From contig JAVYIG010000309.1 of the NCBI GenBank assembly GCA_035222895.1, forward strand, positions 124,001 to 188,000: a DNA stretch of 64,000 nucleotides, read 5' to 3'. The translations under genes were made by a program, and so were the position numbers. The stretch comes from Strongylocentrotus droebachiensis (lineage: Eukaryota > Echinodermata > Echinoidea > Camarodonta > Strongylocentrotidae). How positions within the stretch are numbered: position 1 is the first letter of the stretch; each line of letters starts with the position of its first letter. The notes below the pieces were generated by a model that was not told where the DNA came from, did not search any database, and worked only from the letters and a program-made list of their open reading frames with translations. Positions 1-13,500 of the stretch are shown in pieces.

Positions 1-139
1 TTGAAGAACACATTGGCAAAAGCAGCTGCTGCATTTCATTGCAAACATTTTATGGGATTCCTACGGGCAAGGGAGGAGATTTTTTGTGACGAGGGTGCAA
101 AAGGGCAGACGCGGATCTAGGGGGGGGGGGGCGAGCGGG

Positions 140-880
140 CCTTGCCCCCCCCCCCGCAAAAAAAAAAAAAAGGAGAGAGAGAGAAGGAAAAGAATGGAAA
201 GAGAAAGAGGAGAGAAAGGGAAAAAAGAAGAGGAAGAAAAAAAGAAAACAGGGAAGAAGGAGATCGGGGAGGGGGGGGGGGTAAAAAGGACTTGCCTCCC
301 AGGCTGTTGCCTCCCCCCCCCCAATCAAAAAATAAAAGAGAAGGAAGGAAAGGGAAAGAAAAAAGGAAAAAAGGAGATAAAGGGAAGGAAAAAAGAGGAA
401 GAAGAAAAGAAAAGAAGGGAGATATCAGTTGCAATTTTCCCGCAAACAAGTTGTGGATCGGGGGGACAAAAGGCCCTTGCCTCCCCCCCCCCCCCCCCCC
501 CCGTCCCCGCTAAAAAAAAAAGAGAAAAGGAAGGAAAAGGAAAAGAGGAGAGCTAAAAGGGAACAAAAAGGAGGAAGAAGAAAAGAAAAGGGAGAAAAGA
601 AGGGGAGATCAATTGCGGTTAATCCCGCCAACAATGTGTGGGGGGAGGGTGGTGCCAAAATGACCTTGCCCAACAAACCTAAAAGAGAGAAAAGGAAGGG
701 AAGGGAAAGGGAAAGAGGAGAGAAAGGGGAAAAAAAAAGAGAATGAAGAAAGGTAAGGGATATTGGTTGCAATTTTCCCGCCAACAAGGTGTAGATTGGG
801 GGGGGGGGGGCTTTGCGGAAATAAAATTCAAACGTGGTTTATTTCTTATTCCATAACGCATTGAACGGTGGTTTACAAAT
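140..880. repeat. Purine-rich tandem units with poly-G tracts
   Basis: About three loose units of 150-180 bp, each with AAAAGAGAAAGGAAGG-type sequence, then a TTGCAATTTTCCCGCCAACAA-like core (near 428, 612 and 769) and a run of G or C. Long open frames here are artefacts of purine bias. Confidence 0.7.
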
Positions 881-1164
881 AATGCTAAAATTACATAATT
901 TTCTGTGATTTTTCCTCACTTTTAAGTAAATTGTACTTTTTTATGCGTTTGTTGGAAAATGACAAATTCCTAAATTTACAGCCAGGCAAAACAAAATGCT
1001 TATTGAGATGCCTACATGTCAGGGCCCGCGGAACGGCGGGGATCGGGATCCTCGAGCCCCCCCCCCCCCACACTTTAAACAAAAAAGTATATTAAAGAGA
1101 AATAGAAAGAAAGAGAGCAAGAAAGAAAAAATAGTTAACTGCCAGTGTCGCATTATAATAAGGT

Positions 1165-1735
1165 ATAAAAATATGCTCATCTGACCATGATTAAATGCCC
1201 AAAACCCCGAGGGCTCTGCCCCCTGGATAACACCTAGGGCGCTAAGGCGGGCCCTTAGATGCTCATCTGACGGTAATTTAATGCCCCCTGGACCCCACGC
1301 CAAATAGTGTCCTGCCAGTGTCACAAAATATTAAGGTATCCAAAAATGCTCATCTGACCGTAATGAAACGCCTAAAACCCCTGAGCTTCCGGGGGCTCTG
1401 TCCCCTGGACCAAACCAAGAGCCCTAAGGCGGGCCCCTTGATACTCATCTGACCGTAAGTGAGTCCCTAAAACTCTTGAGCTTCCGGGGACTCCGCCCCC
1501 TGAACCCCACGCCAATTAGTGACCTGCCAGTGTCACAATTATGTATCAAAAAATGCTCATCTAAACGTAATTAAATGCCTAAACCCCCTAAACTTCAAGG
1601 GCTCTGCCCCCTGGACCCCGCCTAGGGCCCTAAGGCGGGCCCCTAAATGCTAATCTGACCGTAAATTATTGCCTTAAACCCCTGAGCTTTCGGGGGCGGA
1701 CAAGGTATCAACATATTTGTTCATCTGACCGCAGG
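1165..1735. repeat. Minisatellite, about 90-bp period
   Basis: CTCATCTGACCGTAAT-like starts recur near 1,174, 1,261, 1,350, 1,443, 1,556, 1,650 and 1,721. They are followed by CCCCTGAGCTTCCGGGGGCTC and GGCGGGCCC blocks. Confidence 0.8.
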
Positions 1736-1839
1736 CGCGTAGCCAGGGGGGGGGGGGGAGGTGGGGTGGTCCCCCCAAAAAACACCGGCCAAAAAAGAGA
1801 GGAGTGAAAAGGAAGAGGACGTAGGAAGAAAAGGGAGTA

Positions 1840-2835
1840 GACAAAGAACATTTTTAAAATATAGGATTAAGAGTCGAGAACGGTACAACGAACCGTCTTC
1901 TTTTTCTAATAATTTAATAAAACGTCAAGACTTCGCGCAGGAGGGGGGGGGGGGGTGGAACTGAATTCAGACAAGGATTAAGAGTCGAGAATGGAAATAA
2001 GAATCGTCTTCTTCCTCTAATGAATTAATGAAATGTCAAAGCTTCCGCGCTTTGCGCGGGGGAGGGGAGGGTGAACTAAATTCAGACGAGGATAATTTTC
2101 GAGAACGGTACAACGAATCGTCTTCATTCTATAATAATTTAATGAAACGTCGAAACTTCTACGCTTCGCGCGGGAGGGGGGGGGGGGGGGAACTGAATTT
2201 ACCGGTAGACAAGGATTAAGAGTCGCAAACGGTACAACGAATCGTCTTCTTTCTCTAATGATTATGTGAAACGTAAAAGCTTCCGCGCTTCGCTTGAGGG
2301 GGGAAACTGAATTTAGACGAGGATTATTTTCGAGAGCGGTACAACGAATCGTCTTCTTTCTCTAATAATTTAATGAAACGTTGAAGTTTCCGCGCTTTGC
2401 GCGGGAGGGGAGGGGGGAACTGAATTTAGACAAGGATTAAGAGTCGAGAATGGTAATAAGAATCGTCTTCTTTCTCTAATGAATTAATGAAACGTCAAAG
2501 CTTCGGGGGAGGGGAGGGGGAACTGAATTCAGACGAGGATAATTTTCGAGAACGGTACAACGAATCGCCTTCTTTCTCTAATGATTCAATGAAACGTAGA
2601 AGGGGGGAAATGAATTTAAACGAAGATTAAGAGTCGATAACGACACAACGAATCGTCTTCTTTCTCTAATGATTTAATGAAACGTAAAAGCCTCCGCGCT
2701 TCGCGCGGGAGGGGGGGGGGGGGAAACATAATTCAGACGAGGATTATTTTTGGGAACGGTACGACGAATCGTCTTCTTTCTCTAATAATTTATTGAAAAG
2801 TCAAAGCTTCCGCGCTTCGCGGAGGGAGGGGGAAA
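1840..2835. repeat. Satellite array, about 90-125-bp units, nine copies
   Basis: Each unit has GGATTAAGAGTCGAGAACGG, CAACGAATCGTCTTCTTTCT, AATGAAACGT, a CTTCCGCGCTTCGCGCGGG hairpin-like block and poly-G. GTCTTC anchors lie near 1,891, 2,006, 2,119, 2,244, 2,350, 2,465, 2,567, 2,656 and 2,769. Confidence 0.85.
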
Positions 2836-3230
2836 ACTCCCTGCACCCACCCCCCCCCCCAATTACGTCACTGCTGGTCACCATTACATATCAATATTTG
2901 GCTCGCATAATTTCAAATTTGGCCCCCCCCTAAGAAATCCTGGATCCGCGCCTGCAAGAGGGTACCCACGAGGAGTCGTAAGAAGGATGTACGAATCCCA
3001 GGAGTTGGCCTACGGCCAGGCAACAGCTGCAGTCATACACCTGTGAAAGGACACACGGTGAGTTGTGACCATGGCATTAACTGGTAGATTTCTCAACTCT
3101 ATTGCGACAAGAGTACATCTGAATCTGTTAGGGTTACCATAGATAAACTTTTGTTTCACAAGAAATCCCCCCCCCCCCACAACAATAATGCTGCCAAATA
3201 TATATATTTGTGTAACTTTAAAACAAACTC

Positions 3231-4147
3231 ATACCCCCTTCACATACACGGATTTTCCTTACGAGTCCTTGGATCGCCAACTCGTAGTCAATCGCAAGCA
3301 TCCGTAAATAACTCGCTGGTATCCGTAAATAGCTTGTCACAACTCGCAACAACTCGCAGACACTCGTAAGTATCCGTGAAAGAAGGGCCAAATTTTTTGA
3401 CATGTCAAAAATCTTCTAACGATTGTCCACGGATTTATTTGTTCGTAAATAACTCGTAAATAGGTCGTAACAATCCGTAAGTATCGTAAAACGCTCGCAT
3501 CAACACGTTACCAACCGTAAACTGCTCGCAAGAATCCGTAAATGACTTGTAAAGATTTCTTTTACGATTTGTTTACGGATTATGTACGGATTACTTACGG
3601 ATTATTTACGGATTATTACGAATGCTTACGTGTTGTTTACGATTTCATTGAAGTCCTGTTACAATGGCTTTACGGATTGTTACGAGCTATTGCGAGCACT
3701 TTACGTGTAGTTACGAGGACTTTACAAATAGATACGTATACTTTAAGTATTCTTACGTATCGTCTACGTTTTTGGGTAAAGGTATACAAGCTGCAAATTT
3801 GAACACTTCATTTTCAGTTGTTATTTTTTGGTTAAAAATTGTAAAGACTCGTAAATACTCGTAACTAACTCGTAACTATTCGTAACAACACGTTAACAGG
3901 TCGTTAGTAACACGCAAGTTGCTCGTAGTTATCCGTGACAACTCGTAACAAATCGTAGAATTCTGCCGTAAGTATATCGTAATAACTCGTAATAATCCGT
4001 AACAAACCATAAATAGCTCGTAATAACTCGTAACAACTCTTAAATCGGTCGTAAAAGTGGCCAAATCGTAAGGATCCGTGAAAGATCCGTGAATTTGTGC
4101 GATCCGTAAGGATTCGTAAGAAAATCCGTGTATGTGAAGGGGGTATT
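3231..4147. mobile_element. Foldback element built of CTCGTAA-type satellite repeats
   Basis: The ends are inverted: ATACCCCCTTCACATACACG at the left, and its reverse complement at the right. The interior is short degenerate units (ACTCGTAA, ATCCGTAA). They run in one orientation in 3,250-3,560, inverted in 3,560-3,770, and in the first orientation again in 3,845-4,125. It is absent from the paralogous site near 42,475, so it is a discrete insertion. The target duplication was not resolved. Confidence 0.78.
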
Positions 4148-4445
4148 AGCTGTAGAAGACCTTGATATATGGGTGAAATCTCACAAAATATTTAGTCCAA
4201 ACGGTTTTTAATTTTCTGAGTGTTATTTTCTACTTTACCAACTATGAAAGTGAAAGGGTTGAAGCAACATATTTCTCTACTCAATGATACTTAGAAAAAC
4301 GTGCCCTTCGGAATTACAAAAAATGCCTGCCTTAAAATGATCCTGTTAATCTTAGCCTATCGAAAAGAGGCATGTGATTCTAGGCTTCAAAATCAATGTT
4401 TATTGAATACATCCTAGGTTGTTCAGTCAATAAAATAACCCTTAC

Positions 4446-4549
4446 TGTATATTTTGTGATCACTCCATTTGGCTCACTCGGTTGCCTCCAGGAAATTATG
4501 CATTCAGTTGGAGTATCGTCAACAGTAAGTCCAACAGGTTCTCTAGGTG
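4446..4549 (-). CDS. Gene 2 exon 12: FN3 domain 3, first half; gene continues off the left edge
   Basis: A 104-nt exon: [29 protein letters not shown]. Acceptor TTTTAG|C, donor ACA|GTAAGG. By alignment with gene 1, the next exon would sit just left of position 1. Confidence 0.84.
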
Positions 4550-7500
4550 CTAAAAAAGAAGAAAAATATGAGAATTTAGAATTTACTGACATAGCCAATG
4601 TACTTATTATTAGCTAATGCATTTGGCTAATGTGCTTATTAACATACATACACTATACATACACTATATATACATATACATATACATACACTGTTGGTCA
4701 TAAAGGTGGAATAATTTTGTTTATCCCAAATAATGGAATGATTTTGACAATGATTTATTCCTAATAGATCTAGACAATAGTATACATTCTCAGATTTTAT
4801 TGAATAATAATTTGCGAGTGTTTGTTTTGCGTGGATGCTAAAGCATGTGCGTGATACTATGTTTATCAACTAGGGAACCTACGGGCTTAAGTCATAGCTG
4901 ATCGTAATGAGAATTAATGCCTCACAAAAGGGCACTAATATAGCACATCGACACGGTTTTGATCCTGGGGCCTCACAGTTATGAGGCAATCGCTTAGGCA
5001 CTGAACCATGACTGTACGCAGCGGGGGGTAGTGTTGGGGGCATCCCCCACAAATACAACAAAAACTAAGAAAATGCAATAAATTATCAATAATTCATTGC
5101 GTTTTCCCCCGATCCCCAAGAGGAAAAAATTCTTTGTATGGCCATGCATTATGGTTCAAGGCATAGCCACACAGAGGAATTCGACCAACAGTGTGCGTTC
5201 ACTTTGTACAATAATTAATTACTACGTATATGTACATATATGAATACATTTTATAGAACTTTTGTTAAAGGTTCCTGCAGACGGATGCAGTATAAAACCG
5301 CCGCTTAAAAGCCGGCATGTGTCTTTTTTGTTTAAAGTAAATGAATGACAACTGCACATATTGATCGAACACTGTATTATAAGATACAGAAATGTGACGT
5401 GCAATGGACTTTACGTCGTAAACAAAAAATCTTTAACAAAAATAGAGTTTATGCCAAGACATATCTGAACAAGGCTTTAATGTCTTGCAGTTTATTCCTG
5501 ACACAGCATTTATGTTGATAATGTTTCCACTCTGCCAAGGTGTAATTAATTGGTACTTAAAGCTCTATATAGCAAACAATGCCTAATCGGTGACCATTGG
5601 TTCCCCATGGTCCCCTTTTTCCTATGTTTATTGAGAGCTGATTTTATGAGACCACCTTTCAGGGACCATGCAGGGAGGTCTCATCCCTCCTGGCCAAATT
5701 GGTGCAGATAGTCTTTTAAACTTAAAACCCATTTCTATCCCCATGACAGAATAAAATAAAGTTGACTGCATCTCCAAAATGCCCCCGCCTACATTCAATT
5801 GAATTATAATCATGATTTTTCACCGACAGATTTTATCACTGAACTTCCTTAAAAATAAGGAATTAATGAATCTATAGAAAATTCATGGTTTAATCTGGTA
5901 ACTTAATCCTATTGATGTATATCAACATTCCTAAGACACCTCTTTTATTTCCAATACTGTCAGTATAAAAACCAATATCTTTGCGTAAAGATATTTTCGC
6001 AGATCAAGGGGTCAAGGAAAGATTTGCAAGTTATTAAATTTGCGTAAAACTACAACCACTCCCCATTATATACTTTTCAATCATTATCATTCTATTTACG
6101 TGGATCTTGAACTAATTCCTGAGTATCAAAGCATTATAATTATTTCGGGAGGATTAAACGAAAATAATTTATTGAAGCGCTGCATGGTCCAGTGATGGCT
6201 CATGCTATAGTGTAAATACGCTGTGCGCGGCAAGAATTACTTTGGTGATTTCGAAATACGACATTACTTGCTGGAAATCTTTTTCGTGTTTTGTTCTATT
6301 CTGATCAATGAGTAATTCATGAATTTCATAAAAATAACTGCTTATACAGTAATCAATTATCTCGTTATCTTAAAAACTCTGCCTCTACCTTTTTATGATT
6401 AAGTATACATGTCCAAATGTACTTCAAATTAATATGTTGATAAAGTAATTCACAGGACTATTATGAGATTTTTCTATCCTCAATTGACCTGTGTGACCTT
6501 TGAAATATCATATTAATAATACTGATGCTCCATAATCTGTACATACCAGCTTCTGAGGTTGTAAAACGTTCCGAGGGTGGTGTTTCGTCACTAAACTGGT
6601 TCCCTTCTATTGGGTTGAAATTAAATGCTTGTATACTGATCCTGTAGATTGTATGTGGTGTAAGCTCGTCAAAAACAGTGCTGGTTCCGCTTCCAAAAGT
6701 AACTTTAATAAACGATCGGAGAAAGGAAAATGATCTTACAAAAGTATTAAAAGCATCATCAGACAGACTTGAAAAGCACATTAACACAGCTCCCTTCAAG
6801 CATGATATTATACAATTGAAACATCTTTGCAATTGCTTCAGGGATTATGCACTGCACGAATATCAAGTCACAATAGGATAATGAACGAAACTTGTCGAGT
6901 TCATTGTCCGTCTCATTGCGACTGAACCAAATGGAGTGCATATCACTAATGTTTGAGCTGTACGACATTAATTATTTGCTTTTAAAATTGGTCTTCAATA
7001 TGAATATGAAGTCAAGAAATAAGCAACAAAACCTGATCAACATGCCAGGAGTAACAACATCATGGAGGACTCCATTTGGTTTATTAAATGACAACGCATA
7101 AACAGAGTCAAACAGTATAATGCACTTTTTATCACTTTTCGGTGGGAACTTTTTTTGCACTGGTAGGCGTGGTGCAGAAAGAATGGTGCAAAATCCCTGG
7201 TTTTCACTTGACATATTAGATTGCCTACATGCTAGAACTCATTTTTGTACAGCATTAATACCCTATAAAGCACTCTATTTTCAATGCCTGGTTTAATGCT
7301 CACTACTCCAGAAGATTGGCCCTATGTGGAAATGAATTTTTGTAATGTAGGGCTAAATATATCACACATTGTTCTTCAAATTGGCAACAATTATTTTTTC
7401 GTTTTAGAGTTTATTGTTCTAATCTCTGGAAACAGTATATTCGTGGGTAAATTTTTTGATCAAAACCATGATTTTGAACCTCTCAATTTGTTGACAATTT

Positions 7501-10500
7501 AAGGATTTTACAGCTTATTTTCCTTTTTTGAAATTCCTGGCACAATTTGTAATGTGTTTATGTAACAAAAAATGGACACAATATGTGTGGAAATTGTGTG
7601 CCCTTTCTTTCCATGCATCTGATAAATATTTTAGGGCTTTTAATAAAAAGTTACAGAGCCAAAAGATGCGGTGATAAAGTCCTAAAATGTATTGCAGCGC
7701 AAGGCAAGGGGGAGAAGGTGGGTGGTGGATTCCGTCCCTGGCCTTTTTAGGGTTAAAATCATTACCTAACAAATGTTAACCCGGACTTACCGTGAGTAAA
7801 ATCCGCAATTCCACCTCTAGCTATGAGTACGTATCCATCATTAGGTCCATTTTTGTCCAATGGCTCGTCCCATTCTACAAACACCTGTTTTGCTCTTACA
7901 TCACTAGTACGCACATTTCGAGGCTGAGACGGCTCTGAAATGAAGTATAATCATGCATTTTAAGATTTAATCATAACTTGAGATAATTGCAGGGGTAAAA
8001 AATGGTTCCATACTGCTTATTACTTATGTTGCACAACAAATAATTATCGGTCCCTCTTCTGGGGACTTAGCAAAACTGGGTACAAAATTGAAAGACTAGT
8101 TAAACTAGTTAAATACATATATAAAACAATCGTCTAATAATTTTTCTAAGCAAGGGTTTTTATATTTATTGGGGAGGATATTTAACAAGTTTTAATTAAA
8201 CTTCAATAAAAAATCATAGAAGGATAAATGGAGAAATATATGCATAAAATATATGTGGGACCACTCATACACTAAAATACATGCGTGACTTTTTCATTTA
8301 GGGTGACATAAGAATGAATATACATCATACTTCCAGCTAGGGTTCGTTGGGGTGCAAAATCCAGAGGATCGCTGCTTCCAGCAAGATTCACACATAGCAG
8401 CTGAAACTCGTAGATGGTGTAGGGCTCCAAGTCCGTCACGACACCCGGTGATGTACCTCCCACATCTTGCTCTGTCTCATTGGTGTCTTGAATCCCGTAT
8501 TTGGCAATGCAGTTGATGTCGTCGTCATTGCCTTGAACTGTGAAGTCCCACACAAGTTTAAGTTGCTTGGAGCGGACATCGAGATATCTTGGATAAGCAA
8601 GTTCTGCCACCTCTGTGAAAGACACCGGAAAAGAATGGTCAACAGTTTTTCATTCATAGTTGGTATTTCAGAGGTGTTATAGTCTAGTGGCACATGACTT
8701 CAGATGAAAAGGAACCAGGGTTCAAGCCCTAGAGTTACAACAAAAAATCCTTGATATCTTTTACTTGGCTATTAATTATGAAATTTCACAAATAATTTAT
8801 TTTGAACTAAGAAGAGGCAGAGGAATATTTTTGAGGAATAAAAATACAAATGTTCCATCGTGTTATGCATGCCAAACAACACTAACAAACTGCATGAAGC
8901 ATACTTTCGCCAGTAACTCCAAATAGTCTTGAAATAAATAAGACATCTCAATAAGTTGGCACCGGTTTAGTATTTCTATATTATCAACATGAAAGGTACC
9001 CGCTTGTAGCATCCAGATATAAGCATTTTGCACTTTTGAACTAAACAAATTGTTGAACTAAATTACTGTTAGATTTATCGAACAAATTGTTCATGTAATG
9101 CGAAACTCAGATGTATTTTACCTAATTTCAAATTAATAAGGATTACAAAAAATGACATGGCTCCCTCTCAAGTCCTCTGAAAAAGCTTTAACAACAGTGC
9201 AAACTTCGTAGTTTAAATAGTGATACATATAGTTCTGCCTACATGATCAGCACATGAATACAAATCTAAGAATGTGTACAAAATACGGTAGACAATACCT
9301 TTACATGATTCTATCTATGATGTAAACAGATAAGATGACTATAAACAAAAATAAAGCAGAACAAATCAAACGTTCAAGCGAAGCAAACCAAAACAATCAA
9401 ATTAACATGAGTCATGCATGACTCAAAGAATAAATCACAGACACCACACTGCTCTATGTGTAATGGGGATAACAGAGTACATGGAATTTATATATATATA
9501 TTATGTTTCCTACATACGATACACACAATCATGTACATGTATGAAATACATTTTATCTGCACATGTGTATACTGCTTTTTCTTCATGCTTCTTACTGGGA
9601 GACCCCTGTAAGAATAATTTCTCTTATTTCAAGAGTGCTTCCACTACAGGTTTCAGCTCTTGGGTATTTTAGATAATAGTATTTGAAAGGGATAACTAAG
9701 CTGCACGATATGTTACCAGTTTCACAGTCAGCTCCATCGAATCCTATCGGACATGAACATGTGTATCCATTGACCAAGTCCATGCAGGTCCATCCATTCA
9801 TACAGGGGCCGCCCGAGCAATCATCGATATCTGGACCAAAAGAAAAATGGAGTGAAAAATTTCTGTGAGGTTGGCTCCATATCTTATCCATCTCATTTGT
9901 TTGTTTGTTGATAGCCCATTAAATATTTAACAGGATATTCCAAGCCTTGCAGATCCCATCATTCATACCAGTTCTAAGGGAATATTGAGTGCCAGGAATG
10001 ACTGAAAATAAAATCCTGAACATTAATGACTACAAATGTTGTACAAAAGGCAAATTATTTCAGTAGAATATTTATAATAGCTGAGAAGTGAGCATAGAAA
10101 GATGAGAAAAATCAAGGTAGATATATAAACTGAAAAAATACTAGATCACGTGGTGGGTTCAGTGGATGTCTTCTCCTGCAAGTTTTCACTTTGTTTGTCC
10201 AAGCAACGTATCTACTGCTTTAGTAAGTATCCAGAATGATTTTAAGCCAGTTCTAATGAAATGAAGTTCCATTGACAAGATAATCTTTTGACATTTGTGC
10301 AAACTTCAGAGTTTATGTGCATGTTACTTTTTTTTGTTCATTTGCTTACATTTTTTGGTCATAAATTGAACTCTCTTTTCTTTTTTCTCGTTATCCTTTC
10401 CCTCTCCCTATCTTCCTTTTTTCACTATTTATTACTTCTTTCTTCTCAATTCGCTGACAAACTGATTATCACCATTTCATAACTTACAATCTTTTTCTTT

Positions 10501-13500
10501 TTTTCTCCTCGTACTTTAAGCTATTACTTAATTTTTAAATCAACTGTTTTTAATGCATTTTTATATGATACAATGTGAGAAATGTACTTTAACTTATTAC
10601 TGAATTTTTAAATCTACTGTTTTTAATGAATTTTTATATGATACATTGTAAGCCAATTATTGTTAGTCTTTGGGACTTTTTATTTGGTATATTTGTAATA
10701 AAACCGAAATTGAATTGAATTGAATGTAGTTTAAAGGTGGGGCAAAATAAAAATATAAAGTTTATTCCTGTTCATGTGCAGGGCTGCATACAACTCATAT
10801 TTTGTTATTCACACATCTAAATATATTTCATAGATTTTTTAATATTTGTTGAAATAATTTTCTCAGACCTGCTAAGCTCCAGCCTAAAAAAATGCTCCAG
10901 ATCTCATTCATCTTGTGACATCATTTGTCAATCATTAGTGAGCTAACAAACGACAGTGGTATGTAGCTTCACCAGAGCTGACCACCTCTTTACAATAGAC
11001 CATACAATACCAACATAGGAGATGCTATGTCAGACGTGCTGTAGCATCACCAGGAAATGAAAGGTAGTGTGGATGTATTGTATGAAAGAATGCAATTCTT
11101 TTGTGGGGAAGTTATATACTACTGTCTCTTTCCAGAAGGCAATAGGTTAAATGCGGTGGAAATGCTGGAAAGAAAGAACACTGAACCCCCCCCCCCCCAA
11201 AGAAAACAAAGGCATGTACACAAATATACTGGTTAATCATGTATGTAGTGATATGAGTGTTAATATGCTGGCTCCAATTGAAAAGGAGAATCAGCAATGT
11301 CATCTGAAATGTGGTTAGAATGCCATATAGAATGATACACACCATTAGTTGACACCCACCTTTAATTTAATATATATATATATATATATATATATTGGGC
11401 AACCTTTAATATGAATGCAAGTAAAAGCCCTTGAATTCCTGCAACCTCAAAGGACGAGGAAAACAGAGGAATATGAGACCTTCTTCAACATGTCAAAAAA
11501 GGGCGATCTGTAATACATTGGTGAATAAACATACGGTCGTATTAGTAGTAGAAACCACACACTAAATGATTAAAAAAAAAAAAAAAAAATAAATAAAATA
11601 AAAAAAAGATTTTTGTTATTGTTGTTGTGAGATAAAAGACTTTATCAAACTTGCTTTGAGAGCATTTCACTCGTCGTGCCAACTCATAATATATGCTCAT
11701 CAGCTCATTGTATATTCCCATGTATCCCACTCAAGGCCATCTTGATCCATGTCATGTTTCCCACGATTAAATCTATGTATATACATTCGTATCCTGAAAA
11801 CTGTAGCATATTCAACAGTATTTTCAAAGTTCATTCATCAATATCCAGGGACACAAACGCAGGTATAACCATTAACCATGTCAACACAGGTCCCTTTTAG
11901 TAACGTACAGATACATTTCACACAAACGGATATAAAAATTTGGTATCAAAATCTCATACTAGAACAAGTTGAGGGGTCTGATGAATCAGTCTCGAATCCA
12001 GAATTGCAGGTGCAGATGTAGCTTCCAGGCGTGTTTGTACAATCGCCATTGACTGCATCACAAGGGTAGTCATCATTGGTCCGTAAACACTCGTCTATAT
12101 CTGCAAGAATAAAACAAGGTAAAATAAACCAGATAAATAATATTTCACGATTGTTCCCACAAATTCTCTATTAGAGGCCTGGAGCCCACTGCCATTTTTT
12201 AACTGACAAATCTAATAGAAACTAGAAATTTAATTCGTCACGAAGACGAATAAGGTGGTCTGTCTTTAAGTCTTATAATAGATTATAATACTTACTATAT
12301 TGAAAAAGGGAGAAGTTATATAGACATGTAAACAATGATGATTATGATGATGATGATCTTGATAGTAATGATTATGATGATGATGATCATGATGATGTTG
12401 ATGAGGATGATTATCATCATTATGATAATGATGATCATGATCATGAGCGTGATTCTGACATCTTATCGGAAAAATGAGGGGTGATTTAGATAAAATATAG
12501 TCTCAGCGACAACATACTAAAATATAGGAGAAAACTGTTGAATAACAACCGAGATACTGGTCAAAACACATTGTCATGCAGATTCATGTTTTGAAATAAG
12601 TGACCTCCCATAGACATAACACGCAAATATGACAAATTATGCATTGTCGCCTTTAATCAAATATTTAACTATGATGACGTCATCCAAATGAAAAATAAAT
12701 GACATATTTCTGATAGAAAATTATCTCAGCTACAACATATCAAAATCTGGGAGAAGATCGATCACCGATAAGTGAGATAATCTCAAATAAACAAAGACAA
12801 AAATGACGTCATCAACAAAATACATTTGTTTGAGTTTAGATGCCAATATGATGACTTTATTTCACTTTGTACGAGTCAGCGTGGTATGAAATCATATCTC
12901 CAACTCATGCTTTCTCCAACCATGATATAAAAATTGGGGGTCGACGGACTATCTGAAGAGCTATTTCGATTTTTAAAATGGCATGTTTTTGATCAAATTT
13001 GCATTATATTGCCCATAGCAGTACGCGCGGATTTTGAACTTTGACGCACGCTCACGGCCTTATGAAATATGAAGAGTGACTGAAATTAATGTAAATTGTC
13101 AATTACGTTAGGAGGAATCCAAATCATGTAAACATTTTGAATTTGACCTTTTCCGCGCGCTGTGAGCGCGCACAACGCGCGCGTTGACACGTACGGACGG
13201 AAAATTTTGAAATGCTTAAAATGACCTGATTCGTACTCTCCTTTAGTAGTTAAGTGATTTTGAGCTTTTTAAAATTTTGACGCACACGTACGCGCGCGTC
13301 ATGACGTTTATGTGACCTTTGATGACATAACCTGTTGACCCTTGACCTTAAGTTTATGTGATATGAATATGAATGACCTTTGCTAATGTATCATGAAGAT
13401 ATGATGGATAACGTGATTTCACAAAATGGCGCCTGGATGACGTCACGATATTCTAATGACCTTGAAAATGTTTCTGTCACGTCTTATGACAATGACTTAT

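Larger units (their letters stand above)
106..2954. mobile_element. hAT-like nonautonomous composite insertion
   Basis: The ends are CAGACGCGGATCTAGG and its inverted form CCTGGATCCGCGCCTG. The flanking 8-bp duplications are CAAAAGGG (98-105) and CAAGAGGG (2,955-2,962). The empty site CAAGAGGG is intact at 42,181-42,188. The interior has no transposase and is made of tandem arrays, with a second end-like sequence (CAGGCGCGTAGCCAGG) near 1,733, so it may be nested. Confidence 0.82.
1..3180 (+). repeat. Unclassified repeat, split by a 2.85-kb insertion
   Basis: Positions 1-105 plus 2,955-3,180 align continuously with about 42,087-42,415, interrupted only by 106-2,954. In the uninterrupted copy an open frame of 134 codons on the plus strand spans 41,868-42,272. 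I do not recognise the product. Confidence 0.7.

Noticed and set aside
50..860. Several open frames of 60-156 codons on both strands
   Set aside because: They are lysine/arginine/glutamate-rich or phenylalanine/serine/leucine-rich readings of purine-rich and poly-G repeats, with no domain and no splice structure.
1840..2835. CRISPR-like array
   Set aside because: Repeats are long, variable and head to tail without unique spacers, and the DNA is clearly from an intron-containing genome.
8613..9716. Search for Ig-domain exons between the EGF and the first FN3 of gene 2
   Set aside because: No C...W...D-x-G-x-Y-x-C pattern or matching splice sites were found. The sequence aligns directly to the introns flanking the missing block.
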